From NCBI GenBank assembly GCA_021234155.1, contig JAJEKV010000002.1, forward strand, positions 38,491,841 to 38,555,840: a DNA stretch of 64,000 nt. The letters run 5' to 3'. Below the pieces are notes generated by a model. The model was not told the DNA's origin. It did not search any database and saw nothing but the letters and a program-made list of their open reading frames with translations. Shown piece by piece: positions 36,249 through 49,439 of the stretch; within the stretch, counting starts at the first letter, position 1; each line of letters begins with the position of its first letter. The DNA comes from Isoetes taiwanensis (Eukaryota > Streptophyta > Lycopodiopsida > Isoetales > Isoetaceae). The position numbers and the translations under genes are program-made.

Positions 36249-37699
36249 TCGACGGCTGAGATTATCTCATACGCAATCTACTGTTCAGATTATGCGTTGG
36301 TGCCCCTCCGCCCCATTGACGCTAAAATCGTGCCCGCAAAAGGCATCCGTATAAAAAAAAGGTGTGACAAATATGGATCTTTTCGGCTGGGCAACGCCTT
36401 TTCATTATTGACGTGATCTTCTCATATCGATGCCGAGGCTTTTAGCACTGTGATACTCTTAAAACTACCCAGAAATACTTTCTTCAATCTGACTATCTCA
36501 GAACAGACTTCTTGCATAGATTAAAGAGGTACAGAAATGTGATTTCTTGGCATGGTCATGTTTCCGTTAAATTTGATGGTTGATTTTAACTGGTGTTACC
36601 TAACGCCCATTATCCTCATGAAAAATGCGATAAAAATGTCCATGAAAATGCAACAAAAATTGTTTTCGGGACATCATGTATTTTTGTCGTTTTGCCTCCA
36701 TGATTCTAGGCCACTTAGAAAAAATTCCAGTTTACATTGCTCCAGTTGATTCTGTTATGTGTTGCAGTAAAATCTGTTATTAGGCTTCCAACAAATTTGA
36801 CATCTCTGCCTGTTCTTCCACTAACCTAGCGATTCAAATGCTTGATTCCAATGCATGCAACTATGGTGGCTTCCTTCGCTATGGCAGGAAAAGGGAAAAA
36901 ACTTCATTACAAAATTAGGGTTAGAATCAAGGATAGCGATGTATGCTCTCGGCACCTCCTTTATAACAAAACAAATGTACATGTTGTAGGTACATGACGA
37001 GTTAGTAAAACCATTATGATCGGGATTAAAAAACCTCGCCCTCACGGGTTTTCGAGGAAAAACCCTAACCATAATAGCATCACTAACTTATGTCCGGTCC
37101 AAAGTTGTAATAAGATAATAAGCCAAATACCCTCATGCTCACTAGCCTTGTTGGGTGAAATATACACAATAATAATGCGATCAAATGGACAAACTCCATG
37201 CTTAAATAGCCTTCTCAATTGAACTTTAACAAGTGGCTAGAGTACGATTAGCTTGACCAGGACGACTAACCATTTGGTGCGTGCTTTTGACCTGCTTCCT
37301 GCATACACAATAAAAAGAAAAACCAAGCCACTAGGGGCTCCTCCAGGCACGAGGGCGTTCAACCAGGCACAGGGGCCTCCATCCAGGCACGAGGGCCTCA
37401 CCATGAACAAAACAATATATCGGACCCGGGGGGGGGGGAGGGTGGGCTTGCACACATGTTACAAAAAGGAGCTGATGAGAAAGAAAGGGAACGTGGGAGG
37501 AACTAAATAAGGAACTATGGAATATGACAAACTAACTAACTACCTAACTAACTTCACAGTTCTAGAACCTCATTTACCTTCTATTCTGCGAAACGAAGAT
37601 AAATCTCATTTCTAGAACTGCTATGAAACACATGGACAAGAATGCTGAAAAAGAGGCAGAAAAAAATGAGCAATGTGATTCGGATAGGCACTATAAATG

Positions 37700-38103
37700 A
37701 GACGAAAGGACCAAAAAAGAAAGGAATATATATCAACCATGTAAACACTTGGAACACTCAAGGCCAGCGCCTTGACAATATTTTAAGAAGGTTCACCATG
37801 GTACACACCTATAACAAGGCAAAATTGTCTAAAAATAAGGAGAACCAAATAAAGCAAGATAGAAGGAGTTAAACACCTTTAAAAGTCACGCACAACAATA
37901 CTACTAAGGAGTACAAACGACAATGTCTCTAATGTGGTACAAACACCTAAGATCACAAGCTATAGACAAGGCAAAACTAATAAGAATTATGAGAACCAGA
38001 TGCGAAGGAATAGTGGGATATTCAGCAAGATGGTAAGGGTTCGAACACACAATCTTTTAAGTCTCAAGGCTAACAAGTTACCACCACAGCACTAAGCCAT
38101 CCT
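37700..38103 (-). mobile_element. Candidate tRNA-derived SINE, unit 3
   Basis: Copy of the unit 1 SINE candidate, with both promoter-like boxes retained (box B near 38040, box A near 38085). Confidence 0.48.
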
Positions 38104-39099
38104 ATGTCATGCAGTAAATATTCCATAGAATCGTGGCAAAGAGCTAAATACCTTAAATCAATTAGACGAAGTCACAAGTTCTTGGGATCCTCAGAAGCCC
38201 ACCACCGACCAAATAAATTTGTCAAGCGACCAACCAATGGAATTTACCAGCAAAAATCGGCCACCAGCAAAAGTTACTCAAACAGGGTTAAGGGCCGGAT
38301 TAAAACAACTGGTCGATCTTTGTCATCAAAGCACTTCTTCTTAGCCTTTGGAAGCGACAATCTCATCTCTCTTCGGTTCGACCCAAATTAATTCTGTTCA
38401 TCATAAGATCTTTACAAAAACCAACAATAACAATCTGCAGCCGCTAGAAACAGGATCAAAGTTCCTTGTATCTCTATCAACTTTAGCATAGATTCTGGTA
38501 TAACAACAGGCCAAACAACACTTTTAGAAGCCTTGGAATGGGCCGAGCAAAACGGATCGACTTTATTTTCAATTGGCAAAGAACGCGCAATTTGAACAAA
38601 TACTCTGTAAAGAGACTAAAACAATGAGGAATCAGAAATGGGCGATGGTAGCATTGATGAACCTCAACTTCTGGATGACTTTGGCAATGGACTTCCTACC
38701 ACAGTCTCCTCATCAGATTCTTTTTGCGAAAATACACGATAGCATCTTATGATCTTGCGTAAAAAATATGATTATAGAGAACACAAAAGAATGCTTAATG
38801 AATTTGTGCAAAGATCAAATTGCACAATCGAGAATCTTGGAATCATAACATGTTAATCATAACGTTATTAATGCTTAGCATGCAGATAAGACTTACTTGT
38901 GCCGAAGTTTGAAGATGGAACCAGTGCTAGACCTAGGAAACAAATCACTTGCATATTTGTATTGGCATCCCAATACTCAAGGCATAGCAAGTTCCCATAA
39001 GAGGATCATCAGTACAAATCTATAAGAAACAATCAATACAACATTTTAGAAACAATATCAAGAACTACAACCTTAAGAATCACAACCTCATCTTGGTTC

Positions 39100-39444
39100 C
39101 TCATCTTGGTTGCCCTACTTTTGAGATAGTCCGGAATCATTTTCCGACCTTAGCATTCCATTCCACGCTTCCACAACTTCTCAGCGCACCATCTGTGCAT
39201 GACTTGTCATTATTCATACTTGAGGTTCTAGATCGGCCCGCAATTACGAGCCCCTCAAAGAGTCATTATCTAAGCTTGTCTAGTATCATCATTACTGCAA
39301 AGGTTTTTCCCTTGAAAACCTTTCGAGGCAGGGGTTTTTTAATCCTAGTAGTAATGATTATACTAGCCCATTGTATGGGTCCCATGACCTATTGGTCTCC
39401 GTGGACGTTAAAAAAACTATTCTATTCTATTCTATTCTATTCTA
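39100..39444 (+). mobile_element. Truncated LINE 3' end with (ATTCT)n tail, unit 3
   Basis: Copy of the unit 1 element with about five ATTCT pentamers (39419-39444). In this copy a 126-codon frame (39093-39473) runs from the LINE C-terminal residues through the 3' UTR, so it is not a real protein. Changes near 39228-39265 sit on CTG/CAG triplets. Confidence 0.7.
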
Positions 39445-40654
39445 ACATTGGTAGTTCTAGCTATATCCTCTAGTTCCGTTGCATGGAAATAAACAAAAAA
39501 ATCAAGTGTTTCTCCAAAATTATTAGAGCTTGCAAAGTAAAAACACTTCCTGTAACATTGAGCCAACAGAGAAGAGTTAATATGCCAAGACACATGGAGC
39601 CTAAGAGGATATATTACCGGAATATACCAAAGCTAGAGATATTTCAGCTCGAGAATGTGGATGTGCCTATGGCCATATTGAAAACATAACATTTTATTGA
39701 TCTAGAACTTTTAGTACAACCATATTTTATATTTGATTATATACTCAATCAGGGGCTAAAGAGGAAAAAAAAAATGAAGCTTGGATTTATGATTCCATGC
39801 ATACAAGCCATCAATGCGACTACGAAAATAGCACACCAGTAAATATCAACCTAACAATCTTGAGACGTAGCAACACTATGCCCAAACCGCCAAGAACCGT
39901 AAAAGAACATACAACGATGAAATCGTGGAGAATAGCTCTGCAAAATAAAACAGAGATTTTAGCCCATGCAAGAATAATTTATCAAAGAATATAGATAGAT
40001 AGATAGATAGAGAAGGAAATGAAGAACCATGCAGAGAAGAAAGGCACGAATACCTATGGTCTTTATTAGGATGATGCCACTGCAAGGAAGAATTAGGATC
40101 TACAATTGCTCTAGTATAATTAGATCTAATAACAAGTAGGCCGATTTTGTTTTTTTCCAGTTGCATATATATGATATTGAAGTTCCTAGATTACATTATA
40201 AGAACAATCATCTACATATTTTGATGGATTAAAGATGCCAATCATTTAACTACTAAAAGCAGGACCTCCAATACCTGACCTCTCTTTTTCCAACCATGTA
40301 TCTTATTTTTTTCTCAAGAACTTCGATAGGTTTTGTTCCAGGTGGCTTTAACTATAATTTGAAGAAATCCGGGGTCCTTTTATCTGATCTTTTACCATCT
40401 TGTAACATCCTGGTCAAAGACAAATAGAAGATATGAAAATAACAAAGCAAATGGAACTCCAAAACTATGACAGAAACCATAGTATAATGTGAAGGATGGA
40501 TCCTTGAAAGCCTTAAATGCTCTATTGGCCTCCAGCCAAACTTAAAATACCGATCCTTGCATGTTCCCTGCTTGTCAAGCTACTTGGCATGTTCTTAAAG
40601 ACAATAACCTCAAAGAACATTGTGTCTAGAAGAGGGAAACGGAAGACTCGATAC

Positions 40655-41793
40655 AGGCAGCGGGAGCCCCAGTTGACGCAGTGTAGCCCACGCTTTTTCC
40701 CTGAACCAGATCAAAAGCCTTCGAAGTCCACAAAGCAAAGAACACAAGTCCCGCCGATGATTCCTACTGTCTTCAATCGCCAAGCCCGCAAGTAAAGATA
40801 TGGTCAATCGCTGAGTGGCGGGGTCTAAAGCCCGCCTCGTGAGGGCTCGCACATCTGCCTCCGCCTCGCCGGGTCAACTAGCTGCTTTCGAGAATGCCGA
40901 ACAACAGGTTTGGCAAATAATTGAATCGACCATGATCGTCCCCGCAGAATTGGCCGGACAAAGGTGGGTCGCCCGCCTTGTGAATGGGAACAACCCCGCT
41001 TGTGGTCCATTGTCGGGAGACCTTCCCGCAATGCTCGCTGGAACGGTAGTGAGGATCGGGCACAAGCCGGCCCCGCCCATTTGAGTAACTCGGCTCGCAT
41101 ACCATCGAGGTCACCGCCTTCCCATTAGCCACCGTTGCCCCTCCTCAACATCCTCGTCCACCAGAACCAATGGGGGCCATCCCTGGGGGTATGGGCGTAC
41201 GCCCCCTGGCGGGTCATAGAGCCGCCGCAAGTACTATTCCCACCGCCGGGTGTGATGTCCCCCCCGGCTGGGCGGCCTTCGGAAGCACTTCTGGCCAAAA
41301 GGTTCGAGGATGAGTGTCCAGCAGGCCAACATCTCCCCCGATGCACGGCAAAGTACCGCGCCTTTGTGTCCTTCAGATGGGCGCGGTATCATATCGGTGG
41401 CCCATAAGCGGGTACACGGATCCGCGTGACGGAGCCGCCGCTTGCGTTCTTTACACCCGCATCAAACCATCGGTTCTGCGGGAATGTTCGCTGACCCGAA
41501 GCGGCGACGCTGGGGTTCCGCCAAAGCACTCTGTCCACGATCCCGTAATAGCGAAGTCACCGGCCTGTCTCACGCTCTAGTGTGGGGAGGTCTGCAATTA
41601 CCGGGAGGGCGCCCATGAGCATCTCGGCGTAGTCCTCTCTTTTGCCATAATCTAGTCTCAACCGAGGACTAGCGAGGGCCGGCATAGTGGGGGTTCTCGG
41701 GCGGCTTGCCAAACCAGTCCAAATAAAGTGGGAGGTGATCTGAGTCGACCTCCTCATCCCGACTGTGTGTGCCCACCCTGAAACGACTGATGA
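40655..41793 (-). mobile_element. LINE endonuclease/reverse-transcriptase fragment, copy 1
   Basis: GC-rich insertion in AT-rich host. Minus-strand coding begins at the end of an apurinic endonuclease domain (RFRVGTHSRDEEVDSDHLPL, the SDH motif, near 41790-41720). It continues through a linker and the first half of a reverse transcriptase. The RT part (41100-40660) is broken into several frames but still shows the segments seen intact in copy 2. Truncated at both ends, with no tail. Most differences from copy 2 are at CTG/CAG triplets. Confidence 0.82.
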
Positions 41794-42428
41794 GAGAAGA
41801 AAGGCACGAATACCTATGGTCTTTATTAGGATGATGCCACTGCAAGGAAGAATTAGGATCTACAATTGCTCTAGTATAATTAGATCTAATAACAAGTAGG
41901 CCGATTTTGTTTTTTTCCAGTTGCATATATATGATATTGAAGTTCCTAGATTACATTATAAGAACAATCATCTACATATTTTGATGGATTAAAGATGCCA
42001 ATCATTTAACTACTAAAAAAGCGTGGACCTCCAATACCGACCTCTCTTTTTCCAACCATGTATCTTATTTTTTTCTCAAGAACTTCGATAGGTTTTGTTC
42101 CAGGTGGCTTTAACTATAATTTGAAGAAATCCGGGGTCCTTTTATCTGATCTTGTACATATTGTTTTACCATCTTGTAACATCCTGGTCAAAGACAAATA
42201 GAAGATATGAAAATAACAAAGCAAATGGAACTCCAAAACTATGACAGAAACCATAGTATAATGTGAAGGATGGATCCTTGAAAGCCTTAAATGCTCTATT
42301 GGCCTCCAGCCAAACTTAAAATACCGATCCTTGCATGTTCCCTGCTTGTCAAGCTACTTGGCATGTTCTTAAAGACAATAACCTCAAAGAACATTGTGTC
42401 TAGAAGAGGGAAACGGAAGACTCGATAC

Positions 42429-43554
42429 AGGCAGCGGGAGCCCCAGTTGACGCAGTGTAGCCCACAGCTTTTCCCGGGGAACCGTATCAAAAGCCTTCGC
42501 GAAGTCCACAAAGCAGCAACACAAGTCCTGCCGATGATTCCGGCTGTCTTCAATCAGTGCCCGCAGTGTAAAGATATGGTCAATCGTTGAGTGGCGGGGT
42601 CTAAAGCCTGCCCGTGTGAGGGGCTCGCACATCCGCCGCCCCCAGGGGTCAACTGCCGCCGAGAATGCCGACCAACAGCTTTGGCAAATATTGAATCGAC
42701 CATGATCGTCCCCTAGAATTGGCCTGGACAAAGGGTCGCCCGCCTTGTGAATGGGAACAACCCCGCCAGTGGTCCATTGTCTGGGAGACCTTCCCCGCAA
42801 TGCTCGCTGGAACGTGGTAGTGAGGATCGCACAAGCTGCCGCCTTCCCATTTGAGTAACTTCGCCCACAAGATACCATCGAGGTCACCGCCTTCCCATTA
42901 GCCACCAGTTCCTCCTCAACATCCTCGCCCACGAGAACCAATGGGGGCCATCCCGGTGGGGGTATGGGCGCACGCTGCCCCCCTGGCGGGTCATAGAGCC
43001 GCCGCTAGCACCGCTCCCACCGCCCGTGTGATGTCCCTCAGAGGGTCGGGCCGGCCTTGGGCACTCAAGGCCAAAAGGTTCGGGAGGATGAGTGTCCAGC
43101 AGCTCAACATCTCCCCGATGCACGGCAAGGTACCGCGCCTTTGTGTCCTTCGATGGGCGCCGATCAGTGGGTGGGTCCGCAAGCAAGTACCGGATCCGCA
43201 ATGTGACGGAGCCGCCGCTTGCGTTCTCTTCACTCCGCATCAAACCATCGATTCTACGGAATGTTGTTGACCGAAGCGCGACCGGGGTCCGCCAAAGCTG
43301 TCCGGCACGCATCCCGTAATAGCGGTCACCGGTCTGTCACGCTTCTAGTGTGGAGGTCTCCGTAATTACCGGGAGGGCGCCCATGAGCATCTCGGCGTCC
43401 TGCGCCGCCATAATCTAGTCTCAACCGAGGACTACGAGGGGTCGGCATAGTGGGGGTTCTGGCGGCTTGCCAAACCAGGTCCAAATAAAGTGGGAGGTGA
43501 TCTGAGTCGACCTCCTCATCCCGACTGTGTGTGCCCACCCGGAAACGACTGATG
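42429..43554 (-). mobile_element. LINE endonuclease/reverse-transcriptase fragment, copy 2
   Basis: Second copy of the LINE piece. Endonuclease end with DSDHLPLYLDL near 43500. The RT N-terminal half lies in one 185-codon frame (42941-42384): GGVVPIHKAGDP (RT motif with K-GD), AGFRPRHSTIDHIFTLRALI and CCFVDFAKAFDTVPREKLWA (palm motif A with F-x-D-F-x-K-A-F-D). It stops just after motif A, so the catalytic YADD box and the rest of the enzyme are missing. This is the signature of a non-LTR retrotransposon with APE-type endonuclease. Non-functional fragment. Confidence 0.87.
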
Positions 43555-44989
43555 AGAGAAGAAAGGCACGAATACCTATGGTCTTTATTAGGATGATGCC
43601 ACTGCAAGGAAGAATTAGGATCTACAATTGCTCTAGTATAATTAGATCTAATAACAAGTAGGCCGATTTTGTTTTTTTCCAGTTGCATATATATGATATT
43701 GAAGTTCCTAGATTACATTATAAGAACAATCATCTACATATTTTGATGGATTAAAGATGCCAATCATTTAACTACTAAAAGCAGGACCTCCAATACCTGA
43801 CCTCTCTTTTTCCAACCATGTATCTTATTTTTTTCTCAAGAACTTCGATAGGTTTTGTTCCAGGTGGCTTTAACTATAATTTGAAGAAATCCGGGGTCCT
43901 TTTATCTGATCTTGTACATATTGTTTTACCATCTTGTAACATCCTGGTCAAAGACAAATAGAAGATATGAAAATAACAAAGCAAATGGAACTCCAAAACT
44001 ATGACGTAAAACCATAGTATAATGTGAAGGATGGATCCTTGAAAGCCTTAAATGCTCTATTGGCCTCCAAATTAAACTTAAAATACCGATCCTTGCATGT
44101 TCCCTGCTTGTCAAGCTACTTGGCATGTTCTTAAAGACAATAACCTCAAAGAACATTGTGTCTAGAAGAGGGAAACGGAAGACTCGATACAAAAATAGGT
44201 CTAATGAGGCCGGAATAAAAACAAGCAAGCAATCCATGTACTCACAATATGTAGCATTTATGCCGTGAAGAATAATCATGTCAGCAATCATGGCATCCAT
44301 TATTCTTGCCAGCTGAAATCGACCCAAAGAGAAAAGGACCGAAAACTCGAAATCCAAAATCTTACAAGAAAAATTCTTCCAACTTTTGGAAGATTGGGAA
44401 TTTATGTCGGCTCACAACCTCCTCAAAAACTTAGGAAAATAAATTAAAAAACAAAATCCAAAAAGGTTTTTTACCAAACCAGAAAAACCAAATTTGAAAA
44501 ATAGATATGGTGCATTTTTCTTTTGAAATCAAGAACACTTGAGTGGCCGACATAAAATATTGAGCAATTAGATTGAATAATTGTGCCACGTAACAATATG
44601 TTACTTAAAATATCTGGCATGGAGTGGAGAGGAATTTGTATGTATCAACTTGCATTGTGCAAATTGAAATTCTAGTCATTGCCTCTCATAGTGAACTGCA
44701 TAAGGGGTGCCCTTATAGCTCAATCCCTCTTTCTCTATTCAAGAGGACATAAAATGCCATGACAATCTATAGAGAGTACGACAAATTATAGTGGGGTTGA
44801 ATAGGGGTAAACGTAAACTTGTTGCTAATGAAAGATTTAACAAATATACCATGCAACGCTATCCAGATATGCAACATCTCTTTCATAGGCGCAGCAATTA
44901 TTCTAGATCAATGGCCTTCCAATCCTTGGACTGGCTATGTCTAGATAATTTTAGAAGCATAAATTTACTACTAGCATTAGTATTATCTT

Positions 44990-45155
44990 ATCTTATTCTT
45001 GGTAGCCTTTTAATATTTGGTTATTGTGTTTGGTGATGGGGCCTAGTCCCCTGGGTTTTAGATGGGTCAAGTTGCCCTTGCATGTCTTGGTCCCCATAAC
45101 CCGCTGGGTTTTAAAGTGGGCGTAAAATTTATCTTATCTTATATTATCTTATCTT
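44990..45155 (+). mobile_element. LINE/SINE-like 3' end with (TTATC)n tail, unit 3
   Basis: Copy of the unit 1 element with the interrupted tail of unit 1. The body at 45050-45125 differs from the other copies mostly at CTG/CAG positions (for example gggctgttg is replaced by gggtcaagttg). Confidence 0.52.
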
Positions 45156-45449
45156 AATGCATTTTTACTGCTATTTGTATCCAGTAAATAGATTGATGGT
45201 GGTGAAGTGGCATATAGAGAGCTTTGGGAAGTAATCCCTTTGCTGGAACATGTATTTTCATTGGTGTTGATGGTCTATTCATGGAGGTAAGATGTCTAAA
45301 AAGACATGTTTGATTGACTCTAAAACCCTGCTTTTATGTACCAGTGACTGAAGTGGTTTCACTAACTGCACGTACATGACAATCCCCTAAGTGCTCTAGT
45401 TGATGGCCCTACACAGTGGATAAGGCGATGCAACACCTTTCCAGTTTAT

Positions 45450-45830
45450 AGATTTCAAAATTGGTGCAATGCAAAGCCTGCCTTTAGAAGCAATACTGGT
45501 CATATTGATGTAACCCATATTACTATGTAGTATGCAAGTTCTACACAACTATCTATGCGCTTTTGTTTGGGACAACATTATGGGACTTTGAATAGAAAAC
45601 GTAAGTCTAGTTGTTCTCACCACATGTTGGCGTTTGCAAAAGATCCTACATTCTCTACTGCATACAATCTATGAGCACACAACAAGAGCTATTTAATATG
45701 TTGGCCTCAATGTATGCTACTACCATATTCATTGGTGTCGCAAATGCACAATCTATGAGCTGTTATTGGTGTTGGACAAAGTGTTTTCTACCGTGAAAGA
45801 GGTGCTGGAATGTACTCATTACTAGTATTG
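45450..45830 (+). pseudogene. ABCG/PDR transporter fragment, unit 3
   Basis: Copy of the unit 1 fragment with the same stops and frameshift. SMYATTIFIGVANAQS is readable at about 45710-45757. Confidence 0.78.
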
Positions 45831-46637
45831 TATTAACAACTAGTAGATAGAAATATACACGGTCCTTGAAATATTGTAAATGTAACGACCCTAGTTAGCT
45901 AGCTTTATAAATAATATCCCTCAATTTGCTACCTCATGTTTCTAGTTCTCCTTAATTGCCAACCTAAGGCATTCTGCAACTGTAATATCCAACGACTTTG
46001 AATATCCAACGATAACATGTTCATAGTCGATGCTTGTATTTATCTAGGATGCCAACAAGTTATTTTGAAATATCTAGCAAAAAATATTGTGAAGCTCAGA
46101 TTCAAGAGTCCACGGTACAGTTTCGGCATTGAGGACCCGATCATCCCAGTTAGCCCGTGAATATAGATAGATAGGTGGATGGATAATACTTCTTCAATAG
46201 AGGTAAAATGCAAAAAATGATATATCATAGCAAAGACAATTCTTCTGAAATGGGACATATCACTTCAAGTTGTTCCAAAACCGAAGGAGGGTAATGACGT
46301 GTTAAGTTTCACTAGCTATGTACATTGCAAATAAATTGTTGACAATAATCTTGACTTGCTTAGATAGTTATTCCAACTACGGAATGACATTGGAATTTAT
46401 TAGTGGGTAGAAATGCACATGGTCTTTAGTCTTCTAGATGATGAGAGAATTTGTGGAACTTTTGGCTAACATAATGCACGTAAGTAATCCTTGAGTAATG
46501 ATATTAAAGGAATGTATTAGCAACTAGTAGATAGAAATATGCACGGTCTTTGAAATCTTCTAAATGTAATGACCATTTTGTAACATAAAATCTTCTACTT
46601 AATAGAATACAAGCTGGATCTGTGCAGGCATGCTCTC

Positions 46638-47954
46638 TCAGTAGTTGCTACAATCTGCTGGTACGAAAGAGATCTTCATTGCCTTTGTATCGTAGGTAAC
46701 AAGATGATTCTGCTGCATTATGTTTCCAATGATGCCGACTGGACTAAGATCGCCTTCTTGTAGAACGGCACGTGACATCAACAAGCACATGACATTGGGA
46801 TTGACCATGCCCATGTAATTTGAAACTGGAGGACTGAATGAAGCCCCCTCGAAGTGGAAAGTGAGCGGAGGAACCTGCACGTTAGGTGCACGCGAAACAT
46901 CAAAGCAGAGATCGTGGCCAGGTACATGAACTTGAGGCACGTATGGCATTGCATTGACGAATGCACGTGCTACATCATTGAATACACCTTTCTCGAGGAT
47001 GGTGAGCGTAGTACCAGAATCAATCATTGTACCATGAGAGTTGAGATCTGAATATGGTTGATTGCGGTTTACAATCACGTGATTTCCTACACTGACGCTG
47101 TGAAGATGGACATAGTAGATTCCCTTGCCAAGGATGGGCGTAGAACTGGCCAAAGGATTTGGGGGAGGGGCGCCAAAGAAGAGGGCGCTATCAGCATCTT
47201 GGCCATAAGGCGCGAGGCAGTAGGAGAATACTCCATCAGTGGGCAACTGAGAGACAAGAGAAAGAGGTCCTGAATTTAGTCCGGCAATACCATCACCATC
47301 AAAACGGCCAACAAGAGTATTAGAACAACCGAAAAGTTATTCTCGGCCTGAGGGGAGCCGTGCAAAGCGGCGGCTTTCTATTGCGTACACCCCCTTAGTG
47401 TAACTCGTATCAAAGTATTGATACACATAGGAACAAGAATATTCAGGACGATTTCTAAGAAAAGGATTGGGACGAGGGGCGCAAGAAGCACCAGACAAAG
47501 GTCCACAACCATAATAGGGATTACATCCAAGGGTGGAAAATGAAGTAGACTGCCATGGATACAAAACATTTTCGGGACATGGAGCACAAGTTCCTTCATT
47601 TTGAGAGCATTCAGAGCAAGGGCCACACTTTATCCAAACTTGGTCGCTTCCGGTGTCCATTTGTACCCTAAAAAGCTTTGCTGGAGTGCCCATCCATAAG
47701 TCCATCATATACCCAGATTGTGTGCTCGTAAGGGGGTTGCGACCATTGTGTCTAGCTTGCCAATATGCACTCCTTTTTTGGCTGCTTTCAGCCCCTCGAT
47801 GCAATTTCTCATATGTTGGCAGACCCTTGTGTACATGAGTTATATTCATTCTAATTTGCTCTGCTGCATGTGTTTGCGGGAGTGAGACTGAGACTAGGCC
47901 TAGTACGAGCAATAGGATCCTCCATGTTAATGTTAATGTTAGAGAAGTATACAT
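46638..47954 (-). pseudogene. Nepenthesin-like aspartic protease, unit 3 (split by frameshift)
   Basis: N-terminal piece of 205 codons (47954-47337) with signal peptide, propeptide, DTGSDQVWIKC and the cysteine-rich insert. C-terminal piece of 202 codons (47246-46638) with DSGTTLTIL, GIIGNIMQQN and the normal family end ISFVPADCSNY. Between them, at 47330-47400, several small indels and substitutions shift the frame after YTKGVYAIE. These changes again fall on CTG/CAG-like triplets of the intact copy. If that patch were wrong, this would be the most complete gene in the array. Confidence 0.85.
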
Positions 47955-49439
47955 TTGTGGAATTGCACTCTCAAACCGTGGAAGCTCCGTATTTGTAGTT
48001 GTTAGTTGTTCCTTTAGGTGCCTTTACCCAAAAGACAAAAAAAAAAAAAAGACGACATTTTACCAAAGGTAAAAGGTTTTTAGACAGAGGAAGAGGACGA
48101 TGCTCTGTCTGCGATTCCGTTCTTCCGGATTTTTGCATGCTAGCTATGGCCTACTACGACGACGGAGTTTAAAGAAGAGCAATGCAAGCCTGCAAAGAAA
48201 AGGTATCAAAGCTGCTTCTTTCTGTGTTCTCATTTGCAGAAATCTTAAAGAACAGGGGATCGCCGGACAAAAGCGCAAATAGGCTACGAATGTTCTAGAA
48301 CACTAATTGCTGACCGCTGCTTGCCTTCAATGCGGCCCTATCTATCTCCTGTGAGTCCAACCCTAGCCTGCACAAATCGGCCGATTTGCCCTGTTCTAGC
48401 CCTTTCCAAGTTGTTTGTAGCCGAATCTCCCAGCTTGATCATTCTTCTGCACCTGATTGATCTGAATCCATGCCTAGATCCTTCTGCACCTTTCTTAAAG
48501 AGAATCCAGATTATACAGAACTGATGTTTGCACAGGTCTATTCAGGCAGGCTTTTCACTTTTTGTTGCTGGCGGGTTTCACAAATCCATCCTTCGACAGT
48601 TCCAGTAATCCTGCTCCTTCTATTTGCATTCTATTCTCCCTTTTGTCCACGAAGTGGCTTCCAATTATAGCAGTCTGAGAACATTTCAAAAGTATCTTCT
48701 GAGCAAGACAGCCTTGCAACATGTCTATATAGAGAAGTTTCCACGAGATTAATAGCATTTCTCTTCTGGTTAGATTGATGCCTTCCATAAACCAAAGTTT
48801 AAATAGTTCCTCTTTCTTTCTACACCTGCTTTTCTCATCTCCTGCATATTGTTGATACTGTCTTGCAACATATCTTTGACATCACAGATATAGGATTCTA
48901 GCTCCGCACAAAAATTCCATGGGAACTACTTCCTCAAAGCGTTCTCTTCCTAGAGGAGTACATTGCCATGCATTCAGCAAAGTATGAACAATGAGGTCCA
49001 CCTCAGGAACTCGTTAAGAATTTCACCTTTTTAAAGCAAATCACGCATTGAAGAAGATCATGGTACCAATATCTGGTGTGATTCTGTACTCGTTCTTCAT
49101 AGATACAAAGTGCAAGGATGCATCCTCCCCAAAAGACCACGGCCAAGGGAGTAGTAACGCTTTCAAGGTATTAAGCTAACATGTTTGTTTCTGAAACTTG
49201 ACTGGTCCTTCACAGTCATTTCAATGATATCATCCTTAGTCCCAGGCCTGGAATGCTGTACCAACCAAAGTACTTGCACGTTTTTAGAATTCTTTAGAAC
49301 AATTTGTATGAGAATAACAAAAGGACGGATACAGATAGTAATCTCTGGGTTAGGCATGTTGTATATGCTTGAGGTACTTACTGCCACCAACGGCTCCATG
49401 ACATAGCAAGCTTTTTACCTCTGCTAAGCTTTTTACCTC

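Larger units (their letters stand above)
40034..43555. repeat. Nested 1.76-kb tandem duplication (host piece plus LINE piece)
   Basis: gagaagaaaggcacgaatac starts at 40034, 41794 and 43556. Each of the two full periods (1760 and 1762 bp) consists of about 620 bp of array sequence (ending gaagactcgatac) and about 1.13 kb of GC-rich LINE sequence. The third host copy continues into normal unit sequence. Only unit 3 has this. The arrangement can arise by a LINE fragment flanked by a long host direct repeat followed by unequal crossing-over. Confidence 0.88.
29535..48437. repeat. Tandem segmental duplication, unit 3 (expanded)
   Basis: Third copy, 18.9 kb long. It is longer because of two internal changes. 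The first is a hybrid segment with a LINE insertion at about 31440-32490. The second is a nested 1.76-kb tandem duplication with LINE pieces at 40034-43555. It shares with unit 1 the short junction near 34010 that lacks the 1-kb segment of unit 2. The protease copy here (46638-47954) is split into two frames. Confidence 0.93.

Noticed and set aside
39093-39473. 126-codon plus frame
   Set aside because: It runs from LINE C-terminal residues through the 3' UTR and into the pentamer tail. The extension is by chance.
41135-41580. Plus-strand frames of about 90 codons with high GC
   Set aside because: They are opposite-strand shadows of the LINE endonuclease/RT fragment.
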